Assembly: GCA_002353485.1 (NCBI GenBank)
Contig: DEJS01000014.1
Span: 1 to 57,401, forward strand
Origin: Prevotella sp. UBA2742
GTDB lineage: Bacteria; Bacteroidota; Bacteroidia; Bacteroidales; Bacteroidaceae
Reading direction: 5' to 3'
Length of the DNA: 57,401 nucleotides
The position numbers and the translations under genes are program-made. Below, in pieces: positions 32,340 through 41,997 of the stretch; position 1 is the stretch's first letter; each line of letters opens with the position of its first letter. Below the pieces are notes generated by a model. It was given only the letters and a program-made list of their open reading frames with translations. It did no database searches and was not told where the DNA came from.

Positions 32340-32923
32340 ACCAGTACGATGCTTTTTACAGGATGGTTGGCTATTCTGGATTCCGGGAAGAAGTAGCCCA
32401 GTCGGAGTACCTGCTTGATGATACTTCCATCGGGCACGTCAGTACCTGAATGTTCCACGTCAAGCGTACTGTCGAAGGGCTTGCCTTCTGCGGCACGCAT
32501 ATAGTCGGCAAAGGTCGTGCCGTCATCGCTGATGGTGTTGATGCAGGCATTGATGAAAGGAACCTGCAGGTCGAGGAACTTCTGGATGTCGTTGGCCAGT
32601 TCCAGAATAGCAGGGTCGTCAGTCGTCATCTCTGGCCGTTCGCCCTCAGTGGCCAGCCACAGAATGAGTGGTTGCAGCTCCTTGTGCTGAGAGCGTAGCT
32701 CGTAGATGCGGTCGTTTAGCGATATGAAGGCACGGACGGCATCGTTGTATACCATTTCCTGCTCTGGAGTCAGATTGCCTTCTTCCGGGCTGCTTTCTTC
32801 CTGCTCTTGCTGCAGGCGACGCTTCTTGCGCATCTTTACTAATACCGTGGCCCCGGCAGCTACTGCTGTCAAGCCCAGTGTGGCCAGTGCGGCCCATACC
32901 GGTTTGTTGTTCTTCAGTTCCAT
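32336..32923 (-). CDS. Membrane-anchored protein with GrpE-like C-terminal segment
   Basis: 195 residues: a single N-terminal membrane helix (WAALATLGLTAVAAGATVLV, residues 9-28), a basic stop-transfer KMRKKRR, an acidic coil, helices from about 50 to 130, then a small domain EGKPFDSTLDVEH, DVPDGSIIKQVLRLGYFF and HPVKSIVLV. That last order (G-PFD, acidic loop, DG-VLR-GY, P-K-IVLV) follows the beta-domain of the nucleotide exchange factor GrpE, though similarity is weak. The topology would place the soluble part in the cytoplasm. It is the first gene of a two-gene operon with the acyl-CoA synthetase. Function is otherwise unknown. Confidence 0.65.
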   Translation of the reverse strand: MELKNNKPVWAALATLGLTAVAAGATVLVKMRKKRRLQQEQEESSPEEGNLTPEQEMVYNDAVRAFISLNDRIYELRSQHKELQPLILWLATEGERPEMTTDDPAILELANDIQKFLDLQVPFINACINTISDDGTTFADYMRAAEGKPFDSTLDVEHSGTDVPDGSIIKQVLRLGYFFPESRIANHPVKSIVLV

Positions 32924-32965
32924 GTCAGTTCCGTTGGTTTCGTATGATAGTCATAAAGTTTTCTG

Positions 32966-32996
32966 CAAAGATACGGTTTTTCCTTGAAACAGCAAA
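32966..32996 (-). promoter_or_regulatory. Consensus promoter of the two-gene acyl-CoA synthetase operon
   Basis: TTTG (32996-32993), 19 bases, then TATCTTTG (32973-32966) on the minus strand, a full match to the Bacteroidetes promoter, 42 bases before the ATG. Confidence 0.75.
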
Positions 32997-33036
32997 ATAT
33001 CTGCACAATTTCTTTTCCTCTATCCAAGATAATGTG

Positions 33037-33044
33037 TACCTTTG
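33037..33044 (+). promoter_or_regulatory. -7 element for the MATE transporter gene
   Basis: TACCTTTG ending 8 bases before the ATG at 33053. The transcript would have almost no leader, which fixes the start at 33053 and rules out the longer open frame. Confidence 0.65.
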
Positions 33045-33052
33045 CATCTTGT

Positions 33053-34339
33053 ATGAAAGAGCGTGACCATCAGATACTACATATAGCCCTTCCTGCCATC
33101 GTGACCAATATTACGGTGCCATTGCTGGGACTGGTCGACACGGCCATTGTGGGACACATGGGGTCGGCCGTCTACATGGCGGCCATCGCGGTGGGGTCGA
33201 TGATTTTCAATCTGGTCTACTGGGTCTTTGGATTCCTGCGTATGGGTACCAGCGGCCTGACGGCCCAGGCCCGTGGGCGTCGCTCCGTGCAGGATGCTGT
33301 GCTGCTGCTGCGTCAGTCGTTGCTTATGTCGCTTGCCATTGCGTCGCTGCTACTGCTGCTGCAATGGCCTCTGCGCGAGCTGATGCTATGGTTTATAGAC
33401 CCTACCGACGATGTGCGTCCCTTTGCTATTACCTATTTTAATATCGTCATCTGGGGTGCGCCGGCCATGTTGGGCCTTTACGGACTTTCCGGGTGGTTCA
33501 TAGGCATGCAGAACACACGTCTGCCCATGGTGGTCAGCATTCTGCAGAACGTGGTGAACATCGTGGCCTCGCTGCTGTTGGTATATGGCGTGGGGCTCAA
33601 GGTAGAGGGTGTCGCCATGGGTACCCTCGTGGCTCAGTATGCAGGTCTGGTGGTGGCCTTGCTATTGCTTGCGCGATACTATGGTCCGATGCTGTCGAAG
33701 GTGCACGTAGGTCGTTGGACTGAACGTCTGCAGGATTTCCTGCGTGTCAATAGCGACATCTTTCTGCGTACGCTCTGTCTCGTGGCTGTCAACCTGTACT
33801 TTACGTCGGCAGGAGCCCGTCAGGGTGCAACCGTCCTGGCTGTCAATACGTTGCTCATGCAGCTGTATCTGCTCTTTTCTTATTTCCTCGATGGTTTTGC
33901 ATACGCTGGCGAAGCCCTGGGAGGACGATACTGGGGAGCCCGCGACAAAGCGGCTTTTCGTGATGTGGTGGGAAGGCTGTTCTGCTGGGGAGCTGCCATC
34001 ACCTTGCTTTTCACCTTCGTCTATGTCGCAGGAGGCATGTCGTTTCTGCAACTGCTGACAGACGAGCCTGGCGTGGTCAGCGCTGCCAGGCAGTATGTCC
34101 ACTGGGCCTGTCTGGTTCCTGTTGCCGGGGTGGCGGCTTTTGTATGGGATGGTATCTTTATCGGCACCACCCAGACGCGAGGTATGTTGCTCGCTTCTGT
34201 CCTTGCCACCATCGTGTTTTTCCTGCTCGTCGCACTGCTCATGCCTCTGTGGGGCAATCACGGACTATGGCTGGCCATGCTGGCCTACCTGCTCGTACGT
34301 AGTATGGTACAGAGTGTGCTCTATATGTTTAAAATGTAA
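33053..34339 (+). CDS. MATE family efflux transporter, DinF-like
   Basis: 428 residues from the ATG at 33053 (MKERDHQILHIALPAIVTNI). About twelve membrane helices in two homologous six-helix halves; LGLVDTAIVGHMGSAVYMAA is the family signature near residue 30 and GTSGLTAQARGRR follows. MATE proteins export cationic drugs or metabolites with Na+ or H+ antiport; the sequence is closest in style to the DinF branch. The substrate cannot be told. It is transcribed alone, 100 bases before the next gene, divergent from the GrpE-like/acyl-CoA synthetase operon. Confidence 0.92.
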   Translation: MKERDHQILHIALPAIVTNITVPLLGLVDTAIVGHMGSAVYMAAIAVGSMIFNLVYWVFGFLRMGTSGLTAQARGRRSVQDAVLLLRQSLLMSLAIASLLLLLQWPLRELMLWFIDPTDDVRPFAITYFNIVIWGAPAMLGLYGLSGWFIGMQNTRLPMVVSILQNVVNIVASLLLVYGVGLKVEGVAMGTLVAQYAGLVVALLLLARYYGPMLSKVHVGRWTERLQDFLRVNSDIFLRTLCLVAVNLYFTSAGARQGATVLAVNTLLMQLYLLFSYFLDGFAYAGEALGGRYWGARDKAAFRDVVGRLFCWGAAITLLFTFVYVAGGMSFLQLLTDEPGVVSAARQYVHWACLVPVAGVAAFVWDGIFIGTTQTRGMLLASVLATIVFFLLVALLMPLWGNHGLWLAMLAYLLVRSMVQSVLYMFKM

Positions 34340-34410
34340 AATAGCAGCGGCGAGATACGAAATTTATTTAAATAATCTCCTTCGTCCTGCCTTTTCTCGA
34401 TATTTTGTCG

Positions 34411-34418
34411 TACCTTTG
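34411..34418 (+). promoter_or_regulatory. -7 element for the alpha-2-macroglobulin-like operon
   Basis: TACCTTTG, 19 bases before the ATG at 34438. Confidence 0.65.
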
Positions 34419-34437
34419 TGCATTGACAATGTAAACA

Positions 34438-37400
34438 ATGCGTATGAAACGTCATTTATTCATCATACTGGCAGCGCTGCTGCTCATAACTATGACAACC
34501 CAAGGTCAGACCTATCAGCAAATGTGGAAACAGGTGGACGAGGCCCAGCAGAAGGACCTGCCCCAGACAGCCCTGAAGCACGTGGGTGCCATCCGTACGA
34601 AGGCGCAGAAGGCAGGTGACTATGGTCAGCTGCTGAAGGCGAGTCTGCTGTTTGCACGCCTGCAGACACAGATAGCGCCCGACTCGTTGCAGACGGCTGT
34701 GCAGCAGCTGGAGCAGCAGGCGCGAGGGGCAGACACCGAAGCCCTGAAGGCTGTCTATGCCACCGTGCTGGCCCGGGTGTATAGCCAGAACCCGCAGTTA
34801 GGCGACGACTGGGAGGCGAAAAGCCAGCGCTACCGTCAGATGGCCATGGCCAATCCGGATGTGCTGGCTCAGACAAAGGCTGACACTTTCCTGCCTTTCG
34901 TCATAGAAGGCGACGACAGCGAGGCCTACGGTGACGACCTGCTGAGCGTGGTGGGTAGCGAGCTGGACGAGTGGCAATGGCTGAAGGACTATTACGGTAA
35001 AGCCGGCAACCGCCGTGCCCTATGCCATCTGGCACTGCGCACGGCAGACAGTCTCAAGGAGCTGGACTCGCTGATGACGCTGTATGGCGACCTGCCTGAG
35101 GCCAGCATCATCGGCAAGCGGCGCCAGAGGCGCTGGACGGTGGACTCTAATCCGCAGTTTCATGTCACGATTCCGCAGCAGGTGGCCGTGCCCGGCGCAC
35201 CGCAGATGCTTAAGCTGCAGCATCTGCGCAATATCTCGTCGCTGACGATACAGGTGTATCGCACAAAGCTGAACGGTGATACTGACCTGTATCCTAACGA
35301 CTCGAAAGATTATGCCACTATACGGAAAGGCATGACGGAGCTGACGAGTCATCAGCGCACCGTCACCTTCGGCATGCATACCGAACTGGAGGTGTTTGAA
35401 GACTCGGTGCTGATGGACGGTCTCAGTCCCGGCGTCTATCTGATAGAATGTCACAGCCTGCCTGTGATAGTCCCCCAGCGTGCCCTGCTCTTTGTGTCGG
35501 GTCTGCGCGTGATGTCTCAGCCCATGCCTGGCGACATGGTGCGCTACGTGGTGGTGGATGCCCGTACAGGACAGCCCGTTCCCAATGCCGTGCTGCGCCT
35601 GTTATATGGCAACCGACGGAACAGTCGTACCGAGGAGCAAGCCTGTGACATGCAGGGCGAGGCGATGGTTCATGTGAAAGGAAACCGTCCTTCGGAAGTC
35701 TATGCCTTTACCGCTGACGACCGCTTTTGTCCCTCAGTAAATAACTATGGACGCTATAGCTACTATGAGCGCCAATATACTGCTGAACACACCAACCTCT
35801 TCACCGACCGCAGCATCTACCGTCCGGGACAGACGGTCCATGTGGCTGCCATCGTATGGAAAGAATGTTCGGCCGTCAACAACGAGGCAGTGGCCGGCAG
35901 GCAGCTGACCCTGCAGCTGCGAGATGCCAACTACAAGGTGGTGGCCGAGCAGCAGGTGGTCACCGACAAGTATGGCAAGTGTAGCAGCCAGTTTACCTTG
36001 CCCACCGGACTGCTGAACGGCCACTTCACCATTCGTGCCAACGGCAGTAGCGTGGGCTTCAGCGTCGAAGAGTATAAGCGGCCTACATTCCAGGTGGAGT
36101 TTGACGAGTATAAGAAGCAGTATCAGCAGGGCGATACCGTCAGGGCTGAGGCCAAGGCCGTGAGCTATGCCGGCGTGCCGGTACAGGGTGCCACGGTGCG
36201 GTACACGGTCAGACGGTGCGTAGCTTTCTGGTGGCTGACGTACTCGCGCTATTGGCAGCAAGGCTATGCGGGCGACGGACTGCACGAAGTACTGATGAGC
36301 GAGGGCGAGAGCCGGACTGACGACGAGGGCAACTTCAGCGTCGAGGTACCTTTAAATTTGCCAGACGAAGTGCAAGGCAGTGCCATGTACTACAACTTTG
36401 TGGTCGAGGCCGACGTTACAGACCAGGCTGGCGAGACCCATCACGGTTCGCTGTCTCTGCCCCTTGGTACCAAGCCTACAGCCCTGACCTGCGACCTGCC
36501 TCAGCAGGTGAGACGCGACCAAATGCCAGAAGTTACCTTCACCCGTCGCAACGCCGCAGGACAGGAGATAGAGGGCACCGTGCGCTATCGCCTGGATGAC
36601 GGCAAGTGGCATGAGACACCAGCCAATGCTCCATGCCAGGTGCTCCTTCCACGGCTGAAGAGTGGCGAGCACCGTCTGGAGGCCTTATGCCAGCGCGACA
36701 CCATCGACGTGAGGTTCGTTGTCTTCAGTCTCGATGACAAGGTACCTGCTGCACAGACCCACGACTGGTTCTACGTGTCCGACACGCAGTTCCCGGGTGA
36801 TGGTACGCCTGTCACCCTGCAGGTAGGCTCGTCAGACCCCGACCTGCATATCGTCTATGGCATCTACGCCGGAGGCAAGGTCGTCGAGAGCGGGGTTATA
36901 AAGGAAAATGCATCGTTGCTGAGCCGCCGGCTGACCTATAAGGAAGAATACGGCAGCGGACTGCTGCTTACCTATGCCTGGGTGAAGGATGGTCAGTGCT
37001 ATCATCACGCACAAACCATTACACGTCCGATGCCAGACAAACGGCTACAGCTGTCGTGGGAGACCTTCCGCGACCGACTGACACCAGGACAGCAGGAAGA
37101 GTGGCGACTCACTGTCAAGAATCCAGACGGCACGCCAGCTGACGCCTCGCTGATGGCCGTGCTCTACGACAAGAGTCTTGACCAGATACGCCAGCACCAG
37201 TGGGATTTTTCTCCCAACAGCTATCGTACCATGGCCTCTACTACATGGCAGTGTCGCCAGTGGGGCAGCGTGGTTATATCAGGTGCGAAGCGTTACGAGC
37301 TTATTGACATCCGTGACTTCGAGTACAGCCATTTCGATACGGCCGTCTATCCGTACTATGTATATCCCGTCCGCATAGGAGGCAGCAGGATGTATGCCAT

Positions 37401-39822
37401 GGCTGCAGCACCGAAGGCAATGATGGAACGCAAACAAACCATTGGAAGTTTCAGCGTTCAAGGTACCGACGAGGCAGTGACGGACGCAGCAGAAAATATC
37501 GTGGTGGGCTATGGCGTCAACGCGAAGACCGCAAACGAAGCGTCCGACAGCGACGAACCCCGCCACGAGCAGGTGCAGCTGCGCGAAAATCTTCAGGAGA
37601 CGGCCTTCTGCTATCCCCAGCTGACGACCGATGAAAAGGGTGGGGTGACGTTGAAGTTTACCCTTCCTGAGAGTCTGACCACCTGGCGCATGATGGGCGT
37701 TGCCAATACCCCCGACATGCTGTTTGGCAGCATCGAAGGTGAGGCGGTGGCCAAGAAAACGCTGATGGTTCAGCCTAACATGCCGCGTTTCGTCCGTGAG
37801 GGCGACGAGGCCGTCATCACCACGCGCATCATCAATACCAGCCGGCAGCCTCTGAAAGGCGATGCACACCTGCGTCTGGATGATGCCGACAGCGCAGCCC
37901 AGTTGCTCTCCTTATCGCGGCACTTCGAGGTAGAAGCAGGAAAGACGCTGTCGCTCAGCTTCCACATTCCTTCTGCTGTGCTGAAGGCTGGCCTGCTGAT
38001 ATGCAAGGTGTCGGCTATGGCTTCCACGGCAGAGAATGACGGCTTCTCAGATGGCGAACAGCATTACCTTCCCGTCATGCCCAATAGCGAGTATGTTACT
38101 AAGACGGTACCCATTACTCAGCATGAGCCCGGCACCCAAGACATCGACCTCACCACGTTGTTCCCACAGGGCACTACCCACCGGCTGTTCACCGTCGAGT
38201 ACACCGACAACCCTGCATGGCTCATGGTACAGTCGCTGCCTACACTGGGTCAGCCGCACGAACATAGTGCCATCGACCATGCTGCTTCCTACTACTCGAA
38301 CCTGCTGGCAAAGACCTTGCTGGCCCAGACCCCGCAGGTGAAGACTGTCTTTGAACAGTGGAAGCGAGATAATGTAACGCTACACTCGCAGCTCTCAAAG
38401 AACCAGGAACTGAAGGACCTCGTGCTGAGCGAGACCCCGTGGGTGGGTGCTGCTGACCGTGAGACAGAACAGCGTCAGCGACTGGCAGACTTCTTCGATG
38501 AGAACGGCATCAGCAATCGCCTGTCTGCAGCGGCCCAGAAACTGCAGAAGCTACAGCATGCGGACGGCTCCTTCTCGTGGTTCCCGGGAATGGAGGGTAG
38601 CACCTACATCACCATGGCCGTCCAGGAGATGCTGGTACGACTCAACCATATCGCAGGCATGCAGCCCGAGACCCGACAGATGCAGGACAGGGCCTTCGGA
38701 TTCCTTGGCCGACAGATGCTGGATATAGTGCAAGAGTTGAAGAAACAAGAGAAGAAAGGCCACAAGCCCCAGTTCCCCTCATTCACCGCCCTGCGCTGGC
38801 TTTACCTCTGCGCCTTGGACGGCCGGCAGTTGCCTGCTGACATCAGGGCTGCCAATAATTACCTTATCGTGCTGCTGAAGAAGGACATCAAGCGTCAGAC
38901 CATCTATGAGAAGGCCCTTACCGCTATTGTGCTGGCTCATCAAGGACAGCACAAGGTGGCTCGCGAGTATGTGCAAAGCCTGAAGGAATACACCGTCTAT
39001 ACCGAGGAGATGGGGCGCTATTACGACACAGGGCGTGCCGCCTATTCATGGTACGACTATAAAATCCCGACAGAGGTGGCTGCCATTGAGGCCATACAGG
39101 CCGTGACGCCTGATGACCGTCAAACCGTTGACGAGATGCGCCGCTGGCTACTGCAGGAGAAACGTACCCAGGCATGGGACACGCCCATCAGCAGTGTCAA
39201 TGCCATCTGGGCCTTCCTCTACGATCACAACTCCCTGCTGGCCTCCCGCCCGCAGACTACCTTGGCTATTGATGGCGAGGTGTTGCCGACCCCCGGCGCT
39301 ACTGCAGCACTGGGTTATGTGAAAACGACCATTACAGAGCCTAAGGGGAAAACCTTCACCGCAACAAAGAGGAGTGAGGAAAGCTCATGGGGAGCCGTCT
39401 ATGCACAGTTCCTGCAGAAGACGTCGGACATAGAAGCATCGCAAAGCGGCATCGCCGTTAAACGTGAGGTCATGTCCCAGCAGCCGCTGCATGTCGGTGA
39501 CCGGGTGAAGGTGCGCATCACCATAGAGACCTCTCGTGACCTGGACTTTGTGCAGGTCGTCGACCGTCGGGCCGCCTGTATGGAGCCCGTCCGTCAGTTG
39601 TCAGGCTACAGTCGTGGAGCCTACGTCTCGCCCAAGGACAATGCTACGCATTATTTCTACTACGGCTTGGCCAAAGGCCGTCACGTCATAGAAACCGAAT
39701 ACTATATCGACCGTCCAGGACAATATACTACGGGCAGCTGTAGCGTACAATGTGCGTATGCTCCCGAGTTCCGTGCCACGGCACCGTCGATGATGCTAAA
39801 TATAAAAGATAATGATGAATAA
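34438..39822 (+). CDS. Alpha-2-macroglobulin-like protein without thioester
   Basis: 1794 residues with a signal peptide (second possible start MKRHLF at 34444). The MG-domain region includes FTDRSIYRPGQTVHVAAIVW near residue 460. The A2M core shows CYPQLTTDEKGGVTLKFTLP and WRMMGVAN around 1060-1090, and the alpha/alpha toroid follows from about 1250. Where thioester-bearing proteins have GCxEQ, this one reads GQPHEHSAIDHAASYY, so no covalent trapping is possible. Bacterial A2M proteins are thought to guard the periplasm against proteases. It overlaps the DUF1573 gene by 11 bases, so the two are coupled. Confidence 0.88.
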   Translation: MRMKRHLFIILAALLLITMTTQGQTYQQMWKQVDEAQQKDLPQTALKHVGAIRTKAQKAGDYGQLLKASLLFARLQTQIAPDSLQTAVQQLEQQARGADTEALKAVYATVLARVYSQNPQLGDDWEAKSQRYRQMAMANPDVLAQTKADTFLPFVIEGDDSEAYGDDLLSVVGSELDEWQWLKDYYGKAGNRRALCHLALRTADSLKELDSLMTLYGDLPEASIIGKRRQRRWTVDSNPQFHVTIPQQVAVPGAPQMLKLQHLRNISSLTIQVYRTKLNGDTDLYPNDSKDYATIRKGMTELTSHQRTVTFGMHTELEVFEDSVLMDGLSPGVYLIECHSLPVIVPQRALLFVSGLRVMSQPMPGDMVRYVVVDARTGQPVPNAVLRLLYGNRRNSRTEEQACDMQGEAMVHVKGNRPSEVYAFTADDRFCPSVNNYGRYSYYERQYTAEHTNLFTDRSIYRPGQTVHVAAIVWKECSAVNNEAVAGRQLTLQLRDANYKVVAEQQVVTDKYGKCSSQFTLPTGLLNGHFTIRANGSSVGFSVEEYKRPTFQVEFDEYKKQYQQGDTVRAEAKAVSYAGVPVQGATVRYTVRRCVAFWWLTYSRYWQQGYAGDGLHEVLMSEGESRTDDEGNFSVEVPLNLPDEVQGSAMYYNFVVEADVTDQAGETHHGSLSLPLGTKPTALTCDLPQQVRRDQMPEVTFTRRNAAGQEIEGTVRYRLDDGKWHETPANAPCQVLLPRLKSGEHRLEALCQRDTIDVRFVVFSLDDKVPAAQTHDWFYVSDTQFPGDGTPVTLQVGSSDPDLHIVYGIYAGGKVVESGVIKENASLLSRRLTYKEEYGSGLLLTYAWVKDGQCYHHAQTITRPMPDKRLQLSWETFRDRLTPGQQEEWRLTVKNPDGTPADASLMAVLYDKSLDQIRQHQWDFSPNSYRTMASTTWQCRQWGSVVISGAKRYELIDIRDFEYSHFDTAVYPYYVYPVRIGGSRMYAMAAAPKAMMERKQTIGSFSVQGTDEAVTDAAENIVVGYGVNAKTANEASDSDEPRHEQVQLRENLQETAFCYPQLTTDEKGGVTLKFTLPESLTTWRMMGVANTPDMLFGSIEGEAVAKKTLMVQPNMPRFVREGDEAVITTRIINTSRQPLKGDAHLRLDDADSAAQLLSLSRHFEVEAGKTLSLSFHIPSAVLKAGLLICKVSAMASTAENDGFSDGEQHYLPVMPNSEYVTKTVPITQHEPGTQDIDLTTLFPQGTTHRLFTVEYTDNPAWLMVQSLPTLGQPHEHSAIDHAASYYSNLLAKTLLAQTPQVKTVFEQWKRDNVTLHSQLSKNQELKDLVLSETPWVGAADRETEQRQRLADFFDENGISNRLSAAAQKLQKLQHADGSFSWFPGMEGSTYITMAVQEMLVRLNHIAGMQPETRQMQDRAFGFLGRQMLDIVQELKKQEKKGHKPQFPSFTALRWLYLCALDGRQLPADIRAANNYLIVLLKKDIKRQTIYEKALTAIVLAHQGQHKVAREYVQSLKEYTVYTEEMGRYYDTGRAAYSWYDYKIPTEVAAIEAIQAVTPDDRQTVDEMRRWLLQEKRTQAWDTPISSVNAIWAFLYDHNSLLASRPQTTLAIDGEVLPTPGATAALGYVKTTITEPKGKTFTATKRSEESSWGAVYAQFLQKTSDIEASQSGIAVKREVMSQQPLHVGDRVKVRITIETSRDLDFVQVVDRRAACMEPVRQLSGYSRGAYVSPKDNATHYFYYGLAKGRHVIETEYYIDRPGQYTTGSCSVQCAYAPEFRATAPSMMLNIKDNDE

Positions 39823-40855
39823 GAAACTATTGATACCCTCCCTGCTCCTGCTGACAGCCCTTCCTGTGGCTGCCCAGAAGCTGACTGCGGAGAAAACGAC
39901 CGTCGATGTGGGGCGCACAGGCTATGAGCACCCTATTACGGCTGTGTTTGAGTTTAAGACCAAAGGAAAAGTAAGGGTCGAGGACGTTCGTCCAGACTGT
40001 CAGTGTACGAAAGTGGAGTTTCCTAAGGGTGCCGTGGGTGACAGGTTCCAAATCCGTATGACCTACGACGCCCGTCAGCTGGGACACTTCCACCAGCAGG
40101 CTGCCGTCGTTACCAATGTCTCATCGAAACCGCTCTATATTACGATGAAGGGGGTAGTGCTCGAGCACTATGTTGACCTCACGGGCAATTATCCCGTCGA
40201 GATGGGCGAACTTCGTCTGGACCGTAACGTCATCGAGTTCGACGACGCCAACAAGGGCGACCAGCTGGAACAGGTGCTACACATCTATAACAACGGTACA
40301 AAGGTGTATCGTCCCTACCTCATGCATCTGCCCTCTTATCTTACTGCACAGGTAGTGCCTGAGGTGCTTCGTCCTGACGACGAGGGCACCATTACGTTGC
40401 GGCTCAACTCATCCAAGCTTCATGACTATGGACTGACGCAGACTTCGGTCTATCTGGCTGGTAACCCGGGTGATAAGGTACGCAGCGACCGTGAGGTCAG
40501 CGTATCGGCCGTACTGCTGCCTGCCTTCCCCGCGAGTCAGGTGAATCCTGCGCATATCCAGCTGTCGAGCGAAACCATCAACATCGACTTCGAAGGCAAG
40601 AACAAGAAGACGGAGGTCATCGACATCGTTAATACAGGTCAGTCGGTGCTGAAGATATCGTCGCTCCAGATGTTCACCCCCGGACTGAAGATATCGCTCG
40701 GCAAGCGCCATCTGGCTCCCGGCGAGTCCACCCGCCTGAAGGTTACCGCCCTGCGGGGCAACTTACAGAAGGTTCGCTCCCAGCCCCGAGTACTCATGAT
40801 AACCAACGACCCTAAGAAGCCAAAGGTCGTATTGACATTAAAAGTAAAAGGGTAA
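39812..40855 (+). CDS. DUF1573 family secreted protein
   Basis: 347 residues with a signal peptide (MMNKKLLIPSLLLLTALPVA; the second Met at 39815 is an equal candidate). The first domain is a DUF1573 Ig-like fold with the family signature VRPDCQCTKVEF. Two further Ig-like (ASPM-SPD-2-Hydin-type) domains follow, with IQLSSETINIDFEGKNKKTE and LTLKVKG at the end. Such proteins are common secreted proteins of Bacteroidetes without assigned activity. The 11-base overlap with the alpha-2-macroglobulin-like gene suggests the two act together in the periplasm. Confidence 0.85.
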   Translation: MMNKKLLIPSLLLLTALPVAAQKLTAEKTTVDVGRTGYEHPITAVFEFKTKGKVRVEDVRPDCQCTKVEFPKGAVGDRFQIRMTYDARQLGHFHQQAAVVTNVSSKPLYITMKGVVLEHYVDLTGNYPVEMGELRLDRNVIEFDDANKGDQLEQVLHIYNNGTKVYRPYLMHLPSYLTAQVVPEVLRPDDEGTITLRLNSSKLHDYGLTQTSVYLAGNPGDKVRSDREVSVSAVLLPAFPASQVNPAHIQLSSETINIDFEGKNKKTEVIDIVNTGQSVLKISSLQMFTPGLKISLGKRHLAPGESTRLKVTALRGNLQKVRSQPRVLMITNDPKKPKVVLTLKVKG

Positions 40856-40858
40856 CCC

Positions 40859-40888
40859 CCTTAACTCCTTTAACTCCTTAACTCCTCA
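40859..40888 (+). repeat. Short TTAACTCCT tandem repeat
   Basis: Three near-identical 9-10 base units (TTAACTCCTT, TAACTCC, TTAACTCCTC) fill most of the 38 bases between the DUF1573 gene and meaB. It is pyrimidine-rich on the coding strand, like the repeat at 17631. Confidence 0.6.
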
Positions 40889-40893
40889 ATTCA

Positions 40894-41997
40894 ATGGACC
40901 ATCCCGAGAACAGCTCAGAATATGCAGGCTTGCAGGTCAACAGTGGCGTAGCACAGCCTTCCATCATCAATCCTTACATGAAGCGTAGCCGCTTCCGTCG
41001 TCGCGAACTCTCGGTCGCCGAGATGGTGGAGGGCATCGTCAAAGGCGATGTCACCATCCTGTCTCAGGCCGTCACCTTGGTAGAGAGTGTCAACCCCGAC
41101 CACCAGCAGAAGGCGCAGGAGGTCATCAACCGCTGTCTGCCCTACAGCGGTAACAGCATACGCGTGGGCATCAGCGGCGTGCCAGGGGCTGGCAAGTCAA
41201 CCAGTATTGACGAGTTCGGCATGCACGTACTCAAGGAAAAGGGTGGTCGGCTGGCCGTGTTGGCTATCGACCCGTCGTCAGAACGCTCTAAGGGCAGCAT
41301 CCTGGGTGATAAGACGCGCATGGAGAAACTCTCCACGCACCCAGACTCGTTCATACGACCCAGTCCTACTGCTGGCTCGCTGGGCGGCGTGGCACGCAAG
41401 ACGCGCGAGACCATCATCCTCTGCGAGGCAGCAGGCTTCGACAAGATATTCGTTGAGACCGTCGGTGTGGGACAGTCGGAGACAGCCTGCCACTCCATGG
41501 TCGACTTCTTCCTGCTTATCCAGTTGGCAGGTACTGGCGACGACCTGCAGGGCATCAAGCGTGGCATCATGGAGATATGCGACGGCATCGTCATCAACAA
41601 GTGCGACGGTGACAATGTAGACAAGTGTCACATGGCAGCCACCAACTTCCAGAACGCCCTGCACTTCTTCCCCATGCCCCCCAGCGGATGGCTGCCGAAG
41701 GTGCTATGCTACAGTGGTTTCTATGGCTATGGCGTCAAGGAGGTATGGGACATGATATACCAATATATAGACTTCGTCAAGCAGAACGGCTACTTCAGCT
41801 ACCGTCGCAACGAACAGTCAAAGTACTGGATGTACGAGACCATCAACGAGCATCTGCGCTCGCACTTCTATAACAATCCCGTCATACAGCAGCAACTCGA
41901 GGAGGCTGAGCACAGTGTACTTGCAGGTCAGCAGACCTCATTTACTGCTGCCCAACGCCTGCTTGACACCTATTTTAATACGCTATGCTCCAAATAG
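40894..41997 (+). CDS. meaB: Methylmalonyl-CoA mutase chaperone GTPase MeaB
   Basis: 367 residues of the ArgK/MeaB G3E family: Walker A GVPGAGKST (about residue 92), LAVLAIDPSSERSKGSILGD, RPSPTAGSLGGVARKTRETI, ETVGVGQSE switch region and NKCDGDN base-recognition motif. MeaB protects and reloads adenosylcobalamin in methylmalonyl-CoA mutase, used in propionate production by this group. The mutase genes are not in the window. It overlaps ispH by 13 bases, an uncommon pairing that must reflect transcription rather than pathway. Confidence 0.95.
   Translation: MDHPENSSEYAGLQVNSGVAQPSIINPYMKRSRFRRRELSVAEMVEGIVKGDVTILSQAVTLVESVNPDHQQKAQEVINRCLPYSGNSIRVGISGVPGAGKSTSIDEFGMHVLKEKGGRLAVLAIDPSSERSKGSILGDKTRMEKLSTHPDSFIRPSPTAGSLGGVARKTRETIILCEAAGFDKIFVETVGVGQSETACHSMVDFFLLIQLAGTGDDLQGIKRGIMEICDGIVINKCDGDNVDKCHMAATNFQNALHFFPMPPSGWLPKVLCYSGFYGYGVKEVWDMIYQYIDFVKQNGYFSYRRNEQSKYWMYETINEHLRSHFYNNPVIQQQLEEAEHSVLAGQQTSFTAAQRLLDTYFNTLCSK

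Noticed and set aside
32984..33052. N-terminal extension of the MATE protein
   Set aside because: The promoter -7 element lies inside it, so it cannot be transcribed from that start.
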